NCBI GenBank assembly: GCA_028284325.1
Contig: JANQRX010000003.1
Coordinates: forward strand, 372,001 to 436,000
Direction: 5' to 3'
DNA from: Bauldia sp.
GTDB taxonomy: Bacteria; Pseudomonadota; Alphaproteobacteria; Rhizobiales; Kaistiaceae
Length of the DNA: 64,000 nucleotides
Every line of letters starts with the position of its first letter. Positions within the stretch are counted from its first letter, which is position 1. Below are positions 53,793-62,204 of this stretch, one piece after another. A program made the translations under genes and the position numbers. The notes below the pieces were generated by a model, which was given only the letters and a program-made list of their open reading frames with translations, had not been told where the DNA came from and did not search any database.

Positions 53793-54020
53793 ATGAAAAC
53801 CGCCGTTTGGTTGTCCTTGTTCCTTTTCGCCATGAATCCCGGCCAACCGGCCCACGCCTATCTCGACCCGGGCACGGGGGCGATGCTCCTGCAGATCATC
53901 CTCGGCGGTATCGCCGGCGCAGCGGTCGCGTTTCGCCTTTACTGGCACCGCTTTCGCGCGTTCATCGGACTGGCGCCATCATCTGCCCGGTCGAGCGACG
54001 ACGGCGAAGCTTCGACATGA
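53793..54020 (+). CDS. Small exported YLDPGTG-motif membrane protein
   Basis: A 75-aa protein: a cleavable or anchoring signal segment (MKTAVWLSLFLFAMNPGQPA, cut probable at AHA), then YLDPGTGAMLLQIILGGIAG, a short motif followed by a membrane span, and a basic tail with RLYWHRFRAFIG. Small proteins with YLDPGTG recur in bacterial genomes without a known role. GGAG seven bases before ATG 53793. The stop overlaps the methyltransferase start (ATGA), so the two are made together. Confidence 0.75.
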   Translation: MKTAVWLSLFLFAMNPGQPAHAYLDPGTGAMLLQIILGGIAGAAVAFRLYWHRFRAFIGLAPSSARSSDDGEAST

Positions 54021-55432
54021 ACGTCGCCGTCAGGGAACCGGGTTCCTTTCGCGACCCTTCGGGCACCGTCTTCTCGCACAACGGGCGCATCTTCCGGACG
54101 ATCGCGGAGCAGGCCGCACCGGGTTTCGATGCCGTTCGCGCCACCGGCTTGCTCGAGCGACTGGAACGGCAGGAGCGCGTGGTCGGCACCAAGCTCATTG
54201 AGGCGCGACCTGACTTGCCTGACGGCGATATCCGCTACGTTGTCGAGCACCCTCGCCTGCCCTTCGTCTCCTATCCCTACGAGTGGACCTTCTCGGCACT
54301 GAAGGCGGCTGCCCTTCATCACCTGGACGTTCAGCTGGATGCGCTGGCCGAGAACGTCACGCTCTCGGATGCGTCGGCCTACAACGTCCAGTTCGTCGGC
54401 CCGCACCCGGTGTTCATCGACGTGCTCTCGTTCCGGCCCTATCGCGACGGCGAGTTCTGGGCCGGGCACCGACAGTTCTGCGAGCAGTTTCTGAACCCGC
54501 TGCTGGTGCGCGCGCTGCTCGGCGTGCCCCACAACGACTGGTACCGCGGCGCTCTGGAAGGGATCTCTTCGGAGTATCTGAGCCGCACGCTATCGCTGCG
54601 CCACAAGCTGTCGTGGAACGTCCTTACCCAGGTCGTGCTTCAGGCGTCACTGCAGCGCTCGGTCGGCGGCAAGCTCGACCGTGAGCAGGCCGAAGCCATC
54701 AAACAGCGCCGCTTCCCCAAGTCCTCGTTTGTCGCCATGCTGCAGCGCTTGCGGCGCTACATCGATGGGCTGAGCCCGGCAGACCGCACACCGACCCAGT
54801 GGCAGGACTACGCCGCCGACAACACCTATTCCGACGCCGATTACGGCGCCAAGAAGCAGTTTGTCCATGATGCCGTCACGGCTTCAGGCCCGGCCATGGT
54901 GTGGGATCTCGGCTGCAATGTCGGCGAGTACGCCGAGATTGCGCTTGAGGCCGGCGCCGACCATGTCGTCGGCTGGGATGTCGATCACGGCGCGCTCGAG
55001 GCCGGCTTCACGCGTGCCCGGGAACGCAAGCTCAACGTCCTGCCGTTGCATTTCGACGCCGCCAATCCATCACCCAGCCAGGGCTGGGATCAGGCCGAGC
55101 GCTACGGCATGGCCGAACGCGGCCCCGCCGACATGGTGCTGGCCCTCGCGTTCGTGCACCACCTCGCCATTGCCCGCAACGTGCCGCTCGATCACGTCGC
55201 CAAATGGTTGACCGAGATCGGTCGAGCCGGCGTCGTCGAGTTTGTCGAGAAGGGCGATTCGACCGTCAGGCAGATGCTTGCCGTGCGGGAGGACATCTTC
55301 CCCGACTACACGCTGGATGCCTTCCTGTCGGCCATGTCGAAGCACGCCCGCATCACGCGGCGCCTTGCCCTGTCGCAACCGGGTTCGGGGTCGATGCGCC
55401 ATCTGATTGCCTTCGAGCGGTACGATCCATGA
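54017..55432 (+). CDS. Large SAM-dependent methyltransferase of an envelope operon
   Basis: A 471-aa protein. The N-terminal ~270 residues (FSHNGRIFRTIAEQAAPGFD, RLPFVSYPYEWTFSALKAAA, FVGPHPVFIDVLSFRPYRDG, QFCEQFLNPLLVRALLG) form a conserved domain of unknown function. A Rossmann methyltransferase with motif I VWDLGCNVGEYAEIALEAGA and VGWDVD follows, then ADMVLALAFVHHLAI. ATG 54017 overlaps the preceding stop; the longer frame back to 53807 is a shadow of that gene. The target is unknown, probably a sugar or surface glycan given the partner sulfatase-fold protein. Confidence 0.83.
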   Translation: MNVAVREPGSFRDPSGTVFSHNGRIFRTIAEQAAPGFDAVRATGLLERLERQERVVGTKLIEARPDLPDGDIRYVVEHPRLPFVSYPYEWTFSALKAAALHHLDVQLDALAENVTLSDASAYNVQFVGPHPVFIDVLSFRPYRDGEFWAGHRQFCEQFLNPLLVRALLGVPHNDWYRGALEGISSEYLSRTLSLRHKLSWNVLTQVVLQASLQRSVGGKLDREQAEAIKQRRFPKSSFVAMLQRLRRYIDGLSPADRTPTQWQDYAADNTYSDADYGAKKQFVHDAVTASGPAMVWDLGCNVGEYAEIALEAGADHVVGWDVDHGALEAGFTRARERKLNVLPLHFDAANPSPSQGWDQAERYGMAERGPADMVLALAFVHHLAIARNVPLDHVAKWLTEIGRAGVVEFVEKGDSTVRQMLAVREDIFPDYTLDAFLSAMSKHARITRRLALSQPGSGSMRHLIAFERYDP

Positions 55433-57138
55433 CGGCTGTCACCGCGCCCCTCGGCGGGACATCGAGGACGATCCGTCCCTTCGGGGCTTTCGTCGCCATC
55501 TTCCTGATGGGGCTGACGCCGTTCCTGTCGTTTGCCCGGTTCCACGACTATCCCGTCGATCGTCCGGAGATTCTGATCTCCCTGGTCATCATTGCCGCCG
55601 CAAGTGCCGTGGTTGCGTTGGTGCTGGCGATCGCCCCCGCGATCTTGCAGGCGGCCATCCTCGCGATCGCGCTGATCCTGTTCATCGACCTCCAGTTCGG
55701 CTTCACCGCGATGTCACGCGAGTTGGTGGCGGTGACGCACATGCCGGTAGCGATCACCAAACCACTTGCGATGGCCATCATGACAGGAGCGTTCGGGTCT
55801 GCCCTCGTGGCGATCTGGCTCCTGCGCGCCAACGTCGTGACCGTCCTCGCCACCATCTTCGTGGTCATGGCGTCCTCGACGTTCATCTTCGGCCACGGCG
55901 CCGTGGGGCTCGGCGACGCACGGTCACCGACGACCGGTAACGGCGACGTCGCGGCCGGGCCGCCGCCGCTGGTGCACATCATCCTCGACGAGCACATCGG
56001 CGTGGAGGGGATACCCTCCGATATCGGCGACGGCGCGGAACTGCGCCTGCACCTGCGGGACCTCTATGAAGCGCGCGGCTTCAGCGTGTTCGGGCGCGCC
56101 TACAGCATGTACTTCGACACGGAGAATGCGCTCCCCAATCTGTTGAACTTCACGGCCCACGACACCGATCGTTCGCTCCTGGATGGCATTACCGCCACGC
56201 GGCGCATGACCCGCAATGCCTACTTCGATCTCCTGGCCGAGCGCGGCTATCGGCTTCGCGTCTACCAGTCCGACTTCATGGACTTCTGCTCCGGCAACGA
56301 CGCGATGATCGAATCCTGCCACACCTACCGGAGCACCAGCCCGGCGGCATTCAGGGATTTGGACGTGCCGGTCACCGGCAAGCTGCGGCTGCTGTGGAGC
56401 ATGTATCTGGAGCGCGCATCGACCTATGTGGCGCTGCGACGTGGCTACAGGGGGCTCGTCCACAGCCGGGCGCAGGCCTTTGGAATCGCCCTGCCCGCGT
56501 GGAACTGGGAAAGGTCGCGCGTCGGCCCCCTGCCCACCGTGCCGGTCATCGACGCGCTCGCCGCCGACCTCGGACAAGCCGCGGCCGGCTCGGCGTTCTT
56601 CGTCCACCTACTGTCGCCGCACTACCCTTATGTGTTCGATCGCGCGTGCCAGGTGAACCCGCGGGTCGATCAGTGGATCTACGCCACCGACGAGTCGCTC
56701 GCCGGGCCGCGCCTCAATTCCGACGCCGGGTGGCGTCTGCGCTATGAACTCTATATCGACCAGACGTTCTGCCTGCACGAACAGCTTGCGCCGGTGTTCG
56801 ACGCGCTGGCCAACAATGCCGCGCTGAAGGACGCCGTCGTCGTCATCCAGGGCGACCATGGATCGCGCATCAACGTGCACGATCCGATCACCGGCAATGT
56901 CGACCGGCTCACCCGGGACGATTTCATCGACGGGTTTTCGACGTTCTTCGTGGGGCGATCGGAGCGCCTTGTGCCCGGCTACCACGAGCAGCTCGTCCCC
57001 GTTCAGGATCTCCTGGCGCGCATCTGGGACCATACCCCGCCATCTGTTGCCGAACCAACGGTGTTTCTGACCGACCGTGTCACCGGGCCGCTGCATCCGG
57101 TACCCGCGGCCGAAGCCCTCGGCGCCATGCGCGACTGA
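55429..57138 (+). CDS. Membrane-anchored sulfatase/alkaline-phosphatase-fold enzyme
   Basis: A 569-aa protein. Four to five N-terminal spans (FGAFVAIFLMGLTPFLSF to VLATIFVVMASSTFIFGHG, residues ~20-150) precede a periplasmic catalytic domain. VHIILDEHIGVEGIP supplies the first metal acid; MYFDTENALPNLLNF has a Thr where the family nucleophile sits; HLLSPHYPYVFDRAC and VVIQGDHGSRIN complete the metal site. This layout resembles lipoteichoic-acid-synthase-like and glycan phosphoethanolamine/phosphoglycerol transferases. ATG 55429 overlaps the methyltransferase stop. Function inferred: transfers or removes a phospho- or sulfo-group on a surface glycan. Confidence 0.8.
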   Translation: MTAVTAPLGGTSRTIRPFGAFVAIFLMGLTPFLSFARFHDYPVDRPEILISLVIIAAASAVVALVLAIAPAILQAAILAIALILFIDLQFGFTAMSRELVAVTHMPVAITKPLAMAIMTGAFGSALVAIWLLRANVVTVLATIFVVMASSTFIFGHGAVGLGDARSPTTGNGDVAAGPPPLVHIILDEHIGVEGIPSDIGDGAELRLHLRDLYEARGFSVFGRAYSMYFDTENALPNLLNFTAHDTDRSLLDGITATRRMTRNAYFDLLAERGYRLRVYQSDFMDFCSGNDAMIESCHTYRSTSPAAFRDLDVPVTGKLRLLWSMYLERASTYVALRRGYRGLVHSRAQAFGIALPAWNWERSRVGPLPTVPVIDALAADLGQAAAGSAFFVHLLSPHYPYVFDRACQVNPRVDQWIYATDESLAGPRLNSDAGWRLRYELYIDQTFCLHEQLAPVFDALANNAALKDAVVVIQGDHGSRINVHDPITGNVDRLTRDDFIDGFSTFFVGRSERLVPGYHEQLVPVQDLLARIWDHTPPSVAEPTVFLTDRVTGPLHPVPAAEALGAMRD

Positions 57139-57208
57139 GCCCCACGCACGAGCGCCGGGCCCGTCAGACCCTACCCTTGAATTGAACCGTAGACGTCAGG
57201 GCGATCCC

Positions 57209-57298
57209 GGCCACGACGTTGACGGCGCCAAGCGGGTCTTGCGACGATATCTCGGAAGCAGTGCGTTTCGCGTCTTCGTCACCGTGACGGCGAGGTGA
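57209..57298 (+). pseudogene. Second, degenerate copy of the GntR 3' end
   Basis: From GACGTTGACGGC onward, 59 of 66 bases match the end of the GntR gene at 53515-53580 by direct comparison. In protein terms DVDGAKRVLRRYLGSSAFRV matches DIDGAQRVLRRHFESSAFRV. The reading frame continues to a TGA at 57298, but nothing of the rest of the gene is present. The two copies are in the same orientation and bracket the three-gene envelope operon. Confidence 0.75.
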
Positions 57299-57340
57299 TG
57301 TCCGTATCGCAAGGACTAAGCGACGAACGGGTGTCGGATT

Positions 57341-57979
57341 GTGACGGATAGCAAGGACCTGGTGGCCCGCGGCTACAATGAGATAGCCGACGCCTACCTG
57401 GACCGCTTCGGCTCGTCTGCCACGCGCCAAAGATGGCTCGATCGGCTCACGACCAACCTGCCGGCCGGCGCCCGTGTGCTTGATCTTGGTTGCGGCGCGG
57501 GTCTCCCCGTCGCACACACTTTGGTGCGGCTTGGGCATTCGACGGTGGGTGTCGACTCATCCTCGCAGCAGATCGCCCGGGCACGCCTGGCCGTTCCGCG
57601 GGCGACGTTTATGGAAGCAGACATGTGCAATGTGTCTTTCGACGCCGAGACATTTGATGCGGTTTGCGCATTCTACGCGATGACGCATCTCCCACCCGAC
57701 GAGCAGGCTCTCTTGATCGCCAGGATCGTCACGTGGCTGAAGCCGTACGGGGTCTTCATCGCCAGTTTCGGCGCCGGCGCGCGAAGCGAATGGCGCGGCG
57801 AATGGCTGGGAACCACGATGTATTTCGGCCACGCCGGGGAGGACGCCACGCTCGCCAGCATCACCGAGTCCGGCCTGACACTTCGGACGTCGGTCGTTGA
57901 GAAGCAGGACAACGAGGACACCAGCTTCCTGTGGGTCGAAGCGGTCAAGGACGTTACGCCGACCAACTTCGCCTCGTAA
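57341..57979 (+). CDS. Small class I SAM-dependent methyltransferase
   Basis: A 212-aa protein with motif I VLDLGCGAGLPVAHTLVRLG, acidic motif II VGVDSSSQQIARAR, and FDAVCAFYAMTHLP, like UbiE/Trm112-type small-molecule methyltransferases. GTG start with no strong ribosome-binding site. It reads toward the large exported-protein gene. The target is unknown. Confidence 0.83.
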   Translation: MTDSKDLVARGYNEIADAYLDRFGSSATRQRWLDRLTTNLPAGARVLDLGCGAGLPVAHTLVRLGHSTVGVDSSSQQIARARLAVPRATFMEADMCNVSFDAETFDAVCAFYAMTHLPPDEQALLIARIVTWLKPYGVFIASFGAGARSEWRGEWLGTTMYFGHAGEDATLASITESGLTLRTSVVEKQDNEDTSFLWVEAVKDVTPTNFAS

Positions 57980-58146
57980 GCCGGAGGACTTCGACACGGG
58001 CGACATCGCGCGCCGTCCCGCAAAAGCCTATGTCGCGGTTATGTCGCGCGATCCGCTGGATTACGGGCCCGGCTGCCGTGGTGCATTCGGCGGCGCAAGA
58101 TGAGGAACCCAGCCACGTAGCCGAGCCCGGTGCTGACGGCGAAACG

Positions 58147-60870
58147 TCAGAGCTTCGGCCCCGCCACCGCCTCCACCGGGGTCGCGTCAGCGGTATGCTG
58201 CTTGTAGCTGGCCGCGTACCTCACCAGATCAAAGACGCCCACCTGCAGTTTGTCTTCCCTGATCGCCGCCGTGATTTGCGGGCCGCAAGCCGCCCAGCGG
58301 TCGGAGTCCCATGTCTCCATGCTATCGCCGCGGGTTTTGGCGCCCCAGACATCCGGCTCGATGACGCGCTGCTCGCCCCCGATATCGGGGTAGCCGTAGT
58401 TATCGGTCGGGCCTTCAAGCACCCGCAGGTCATCGAATCGGATCTGACTGCCCATCTGCACGTTGCAGTCGTCACGAGTGTAGCCTTGGCCCACCGTCCA
58501 GGTCAGCCGTCGCATGGAGCGCTCTTCGTAATGACCTGACGGCTCATCTCCGTACTTGTCCTTCAGGCTCGCGGCGACCACGTCGAACGACGTTCCCGGC
58601 GAAAGCGAGACCGTCCGCGAAATGCCAAGCACTTCGTTCGTCACCTCGCGGTGGCCGAACAAGGCTATCGCCTCCTGCCCGTCGGACCTCAGATAGAACA
58701 TGAACTCCCGATATGGTTCGAGATGGCGCTGCAGACGCTCGTCTTCATCATCAGGAACAGCGTCCTCGGCGACCCATCCCACATCCATGTGATCCCGAAT
58801 GATCCGGTCTGCCTCCTCAAAGGTCATGCCCAGGTGAATGCCAAGGACATCCGCCATGCCAAGCTCGGCCACCTCGGCATCGTGTGCCGCTTCCACACGA
58901 TCCGCGAGGGATGCCCAGTCACCGCGAACGAGTTCGAAATCACCACAGCTCGAATCGTCAGGAAAGACGGATATCGTGGCGTGACCGTCGTCCAGGCTTG
59001 CCGCGGCGCCGACCATCACGTCGTCTGGTGGCTCCTCGATCCAATGGCGCGGCGCCCATCGAATCTGCCCGGTCGGCGCATGATACTGGCCGGCAATCGC
59101 GAAACGCCCGCCTTCGACGGCGGGGTTTTCGGGCGGCGCGAAGAACGAGAACTCGCCCGCAAACCGGTCACCACCGACGGCCTGAAGAGACACCTCGGCG
59201 CCGGTCGGGCCATAGTAACAGTCGTACACACCGGCCCACACGCCCTCCAGCGCCGCGCGCGTCGCTTCTTCCGTCGTCCACTCCACCGCGTCGAACGAGA
59301 CCGACGCGAGCTGGTGACCATCGCGGTCAATGACACGAATAGCCAACGGCTCGACCTTGACGACCGTCGTCGCCGTGGACTCGACCGAGGTCTCGAGGCT
59401 CGCGCTTCCAAGCCTCGCGTCAACGACAACGGCAACGGCCCCATCACTGTCCAGAGCCGCGTCGTCCAACTGGAAGGTGTAACCTGCGGCCGGGCCGGGA
59501 AGCTGCAATGCCACGTCGGCAAGGCTATGGCCCCAAAGTTTCGTGACATACGCGTCGACCAATCCGACGTTGCCGGCAACCTCTTCCAGATCGCTTCTTT
59601 CGCTTGAGCTGCCCGCAACAAGTGGCGCGAAATCGCCGTTATCGAGGCGCGTCAGCCGGTCGATCTCGGATTCCCGGGCAGTGAAATGCAGCACGTCCGG
59701 CAGCGCTGCCGCGCGCCGCCTCGACCAATCGGCGAAATTCGCGCGAAGCTCCTGATCGCCGTCGCGGTTCCCAACCGCCACATCGTACCGGATGTCTTCG
59801 TGGAAGAACGCCTGCCAGCCGGCGTGTTGGTCCCATCCCTCGTTCGCGGCGCGGCTTCTCATCCATTGCTGCGCGCGCTCGTCGAGCGATATGAGCCCTT
59901 GCGAGAGCAACACCAGATCAAGGGTCTCCTGATCGTTGAGAAAAAGTGGGGCCACCGGCCTCGCCGGCACAACGGCCTCGGATGCCTTGGGGTTCAACGG
60001 AAAGCGGGCGAACGCGTTCACAATGTCATCGTTGCTGAAAAGCAGAACCTCCTCCGGTTCGACGGCGATCTCGAACTGATGTTCGCTACCCGGATTCGCT
60101 CTCATGCCCGCGAGCTGGGCCGTTATCCCGTAAACGATTGACGATGAGCCGTCGGCTTCGATGTGCTCCCGCCGGAAGTCGCGTGCCTGATCAACGGCCA
60201 CCGGTATGGTACCCGGCAATCGCTCGGTCGCGATGGGTGCCGAGACGGTGACGCCCCCAACAGACATGTCGGTCGCCGAAGACAGCCGGACGCTGTCGCA
60301 TGCCTGCAGATCGCCGCGCTCGATCGGAAAATGCTGCTGATCGAAATCGTATTCACGAACAGAGACGTCGCAGAGGATCAGCACAGGAACGGGAAACGGC
60401 AACTGCAGCGCGGTCACAGCATCGGACGCATCGGCGACAATGACTTCGTGCAGCGCGCGGCGATCGAACTCGTTGAGGCCGCGCCAGTACTCTCGCCAAC
60501 CGAAATTGATATCGTCGGGCGAAACGCCCGCCGCCTCGACAATGCTGGTGCGGTGCGGCTCCGGAAAAAGAAGGAGGTAGGCGTAAGCAGTTTCGGCGTC
60601 GTCGAAGACCATCGGATGCTCGGCGGCCACCGTCGCAGCGGCCGCAAAACCAAGCGCTTCGCTGATACTCGTGGTGACCGGCCCCGCCCGCGTGCCCGCG
60701 CTGACCAATAGACGGTCATCCCGCAGTTCTGCGCCAATCTGTGCCGCCAACTCCGAGGCCGCGGGTTCCTGTGCATGTGCCGACAGCGAAGACGGCGGGA
60801 CGACGTGCATCGCAGACACGACGAACCCGCCAACAATAACAGTTGCCAGAAAGCTGAAGCGCCGTCGCAT
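58147..60870 (-). CDS. Large exported protein of unknown function
   Basis: A 907-aa protein with a Sec signal peptide (MRRRFSFLATVIVGGFVVSA, cut near AHAQ). ATG 60870 has GGGAG eight bases upstream. The N-terminal half is rich in short alpha/beta segments and resembles uncharacterised periplasmic proteins (possibly DUF4852-like). The middle (VWAGVYDCYYGPTGAEVSLQ, GRFAIAGQYHAPTGQIRWAP) looks like a lipocalin-type beta region. The C-terminal third has a GIHLGMTFEEADRIIRDHM motif of the kind found in small periplasmic repeats. Cysteines are few and even in number, fitting disulfides. No catalytic motif was recognised. Confidence 0.72.
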   Translation of the reverse strand: MRRRFSFLATVIVGGFVVSAMHVVPPSSLSAHAQEPAASELAAQIGAELRDDRLLVSAGTRAGPVTTSISEALGFAAAATVAAEHPMVFDDAETAYAYLLLFPEPHRTSIVEAAGVSPDDINFGWREYWRGLNEFDRRALHEVIVADASDAVTALQLPFPVPVLILCDVSVREYDFDQQHFPIERGDLQACDSVRLSSATDMSVGGVTVSAPIATERLPGTIPVAVDQARDFRREHIEADGSSSIVYGITAQLAGMRANPGSEHQFEIAVEPEEVLLFSNDDIVNAFARFPLNPKASEAVVPARPVAPLFLNDQETLDLVLLSQGLISLDERAQQWMRSRAANEGWDQHAGWQAFFHEDIRYDVAVGNRDGDQELRANFADWSRRRAAALPDVLHFTARESEIDRLTRLDNGDFAPLVAGSSSERSDLEEVAGNVGLVDAYVTKLWGHSLADVALQLPGPAAGYTFQLDDAALDSDGAVAVVVDARLGSASLETSVESTATTVVKVEPLAIRVIDRDGHQLASVSFDAVEWTTEEATRAALEGVWAGVYDCYYGPTGAEVSLQAVGGDRFAGEFSFFAPPENPAVEGGRFAIAGQYHAPTGQIRWAPRHWIEEPPDDVMVGAAASLDDGHATISVFPDDSSCGDFELVRGDWASLADRVEAAHDAEVAELGMADVLGIHLGMTFEEADRIIRDHMDVGWVAEDAVPDDEDERLQRHLEPYREFMFYLRSDGQEAIALFGHREVTNEVLGISRTVSLSPGTSFDVVAASLKDKYGDEPSGHYEERSMRRLTWTVGQGYTRDDCNVQMGSQIRFDDLRVLEGPTDNYGYPDIGGEQRVIEPDVWGAKTRGDSMETWDSDRWAACGPQITAAIREDKLQVGVFDLVRYAASYKQHTADATPVEAVAGPKL

Positions 60871-60967
60871 GACCACGACTCCCATGACACGAGCGGTTGC
60901 ACGCACAATCTTGGATAGCGCGACTGAGTTCAAGATGCTCGGCCAACCATGCCGGGCGCGACGCCCT

Positions 60968-61048
60968 TCAGTTGGCGGAGAAGCCACCGTCGACGCTCAG
61001 GATCTGCCCGGTCACGATCGACGACGCAGCAGACGCCAGGACGGTCGG
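60968..61048 (-). pseudogene. C-terminal fragment of a short-chain dehydrogenase
   Basis: The minus strand encodes VLASAASSIVTGQILSVDGG then FSAN and a TGA at 60968. This is the standard C-terminus of SDR oxidoreductases (VTGQ-x-L-x-VDGG). Upstream, the frame runs straight into the end of nagA, so only about 25 codons of the SDR remain. It was probably the next gene of the amino-sugar operon or a neighbour lost by deletion. Confidence 0.7.
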
Positions 61049-61049
61049 G

Positions 61050-62204
61050 TCAGACCCGGCGGCCGGCGATCCAGGCGCCCTTCAGGTCCAGTTGGGTCGT
61101 CAGGCACACGAAATCCGCGCGTGAGCCCGCAACCAGGCGCCCGCGGCCGGGCGCCATCCCCATGACCTCGGCCGGATAGGGCGACGCCATGCGCAGCGCT
61201 TCCTCGAGCGACACGCCGATCTCGTCGACCATGAACTTCACCGCCGCGACCATGTCGATATCCGCGCCGGCGAGCGTGCCGTCTTCGAGACGCAACGCGC
61301 CGCCTTCACGCCGCACCACGCGCCCGTCGAGGGTGAACGTGTCCAGATCGGTGCCGATCGTCGACATGGCGTCGGTGACCAGGAAGATCCGCCCCGGACC
61401 GCGTTTGGCTGCGATCGCGATCCGCACCGCAGCCGGATGCACGTGGATGCGGTCGGCGATCAGCCCGGCGGAGAGATCACCGAGATCGAGGGCCGCACCA
61501 ACAAGACCGGGTTCGCGATGATGCAGCATGCTCATGGCGTTGTAGAGGTGGGTGACACAGGTCGCGCCGGCCCGAGCGGTCGAGGCCGCCTCGGCGATCG
61601 TCGCGCCAGTATGCCCGATGCTCACCACAGCGCCCGCGTCGCGTAGAGCTTCACAATCGGCATCGGTGACCGATTCCGGAGCGACCGTGACCATGAGCGC
61701 GGGAAGACTGCGCGCCGCATCAATCAGGACTTCGCGATCCTCCGACGTCATGGGCCTGACGAGTTCGGCGGCGTGGGCGCCCCGCTTCCCCACGCTGAGA
61801 TGCGGTCCTTCCAGATGGAGACCGGCGAAGCCGGGCACGTTGGCCTTGTGAGCCGCCACGCCCGCCGCGATGGCGGCTTCGGTCGTCGGCCTGTCGGCGG
61901 TGATGAGCGTGACCAGAAGCGATGTCGTGCCATGCCGCGCGTGGGCGGCGCAGATCGTCGCGATGGCCTCCACGGAGGGACCTTCGTTGAACAGCACGCC
62001 CCCGCCGCCGTTGACCTGGAGGTCGACGAACCCTGGCGCGATCAGCGTGTCGCCAAGATCGATCGTGTCATTCGTGCCCGGCAGGTCCGCGCGTGGCGCG
62101 ACGGCCGTCACCCTGCCGTCCTCGATCACCAGGCCGTGGTCGCGCCGGGTCGCATCACCATCGAAGATCGCGGCGGCGTGAACCACCGTGGCCGCGGAAC
62201 TCAT
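61050..62204 (-). CDS. nagA: N-acetylglucosamine-6-phosphate deacetylase
   Basis: A 384-aa amidohydrolase-superfamily enzyme removing acetate from GlcNAc-6-phosphate. Seen: APGFVDLQVNGGGGVLFN, the metal Glu in GLHLEGPHLS, SIGHTGAT, THLYNAMSMLHHREPGL, and the catalytic Asp in LVTDAMSTIG. The missing HxH at the VDLQVNG site is normal for NagA (QxNG). Its start overlaps the stop of the SIS-domain gene (ATGA). Confidence 0.92.
   Translation of the reverse strand: MSSAATVVHAAAIFDGDATRRDHGLVIEDGRVTAVAPRADLPGTNDTIDLGDTLIAPGFVDLQVNGGGGVLFNEGPSVEAIATICAAHARHGTTSLLVTLITADRPTTEAAIAAGVAAHKANVPGFAGLHLEGPHLSVGKRGAHAAELVRPMTSEDREVLIDAARSLPALMVTVAPESVTDADCEALRDAGAVVSIGHTGATIAEAASTARAGATCVTHLYNAMSMLHHREPGLVGAALDLGDLSAGLIADRIHVHPAAVRIAIAAKRGPGRIFLVTDAMSTIGTDLDTFTLDGRVVRREGGALRLEDGTLAGADIDMVAAVKFMVDEIGVSLEEALRMASPYPAEVMGMAPGRGRLVAGSRADFVCLTTQLDLKGAWIAGRRV

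Noticed and set aside
58133-58150. CTGACG/CGTCAG hairpin at the convergent junction near 58.14 kb as a bidirectional terminator
   Set aside because: It overlaps the stop codon of the exported-protein gene and has no T run on either side.
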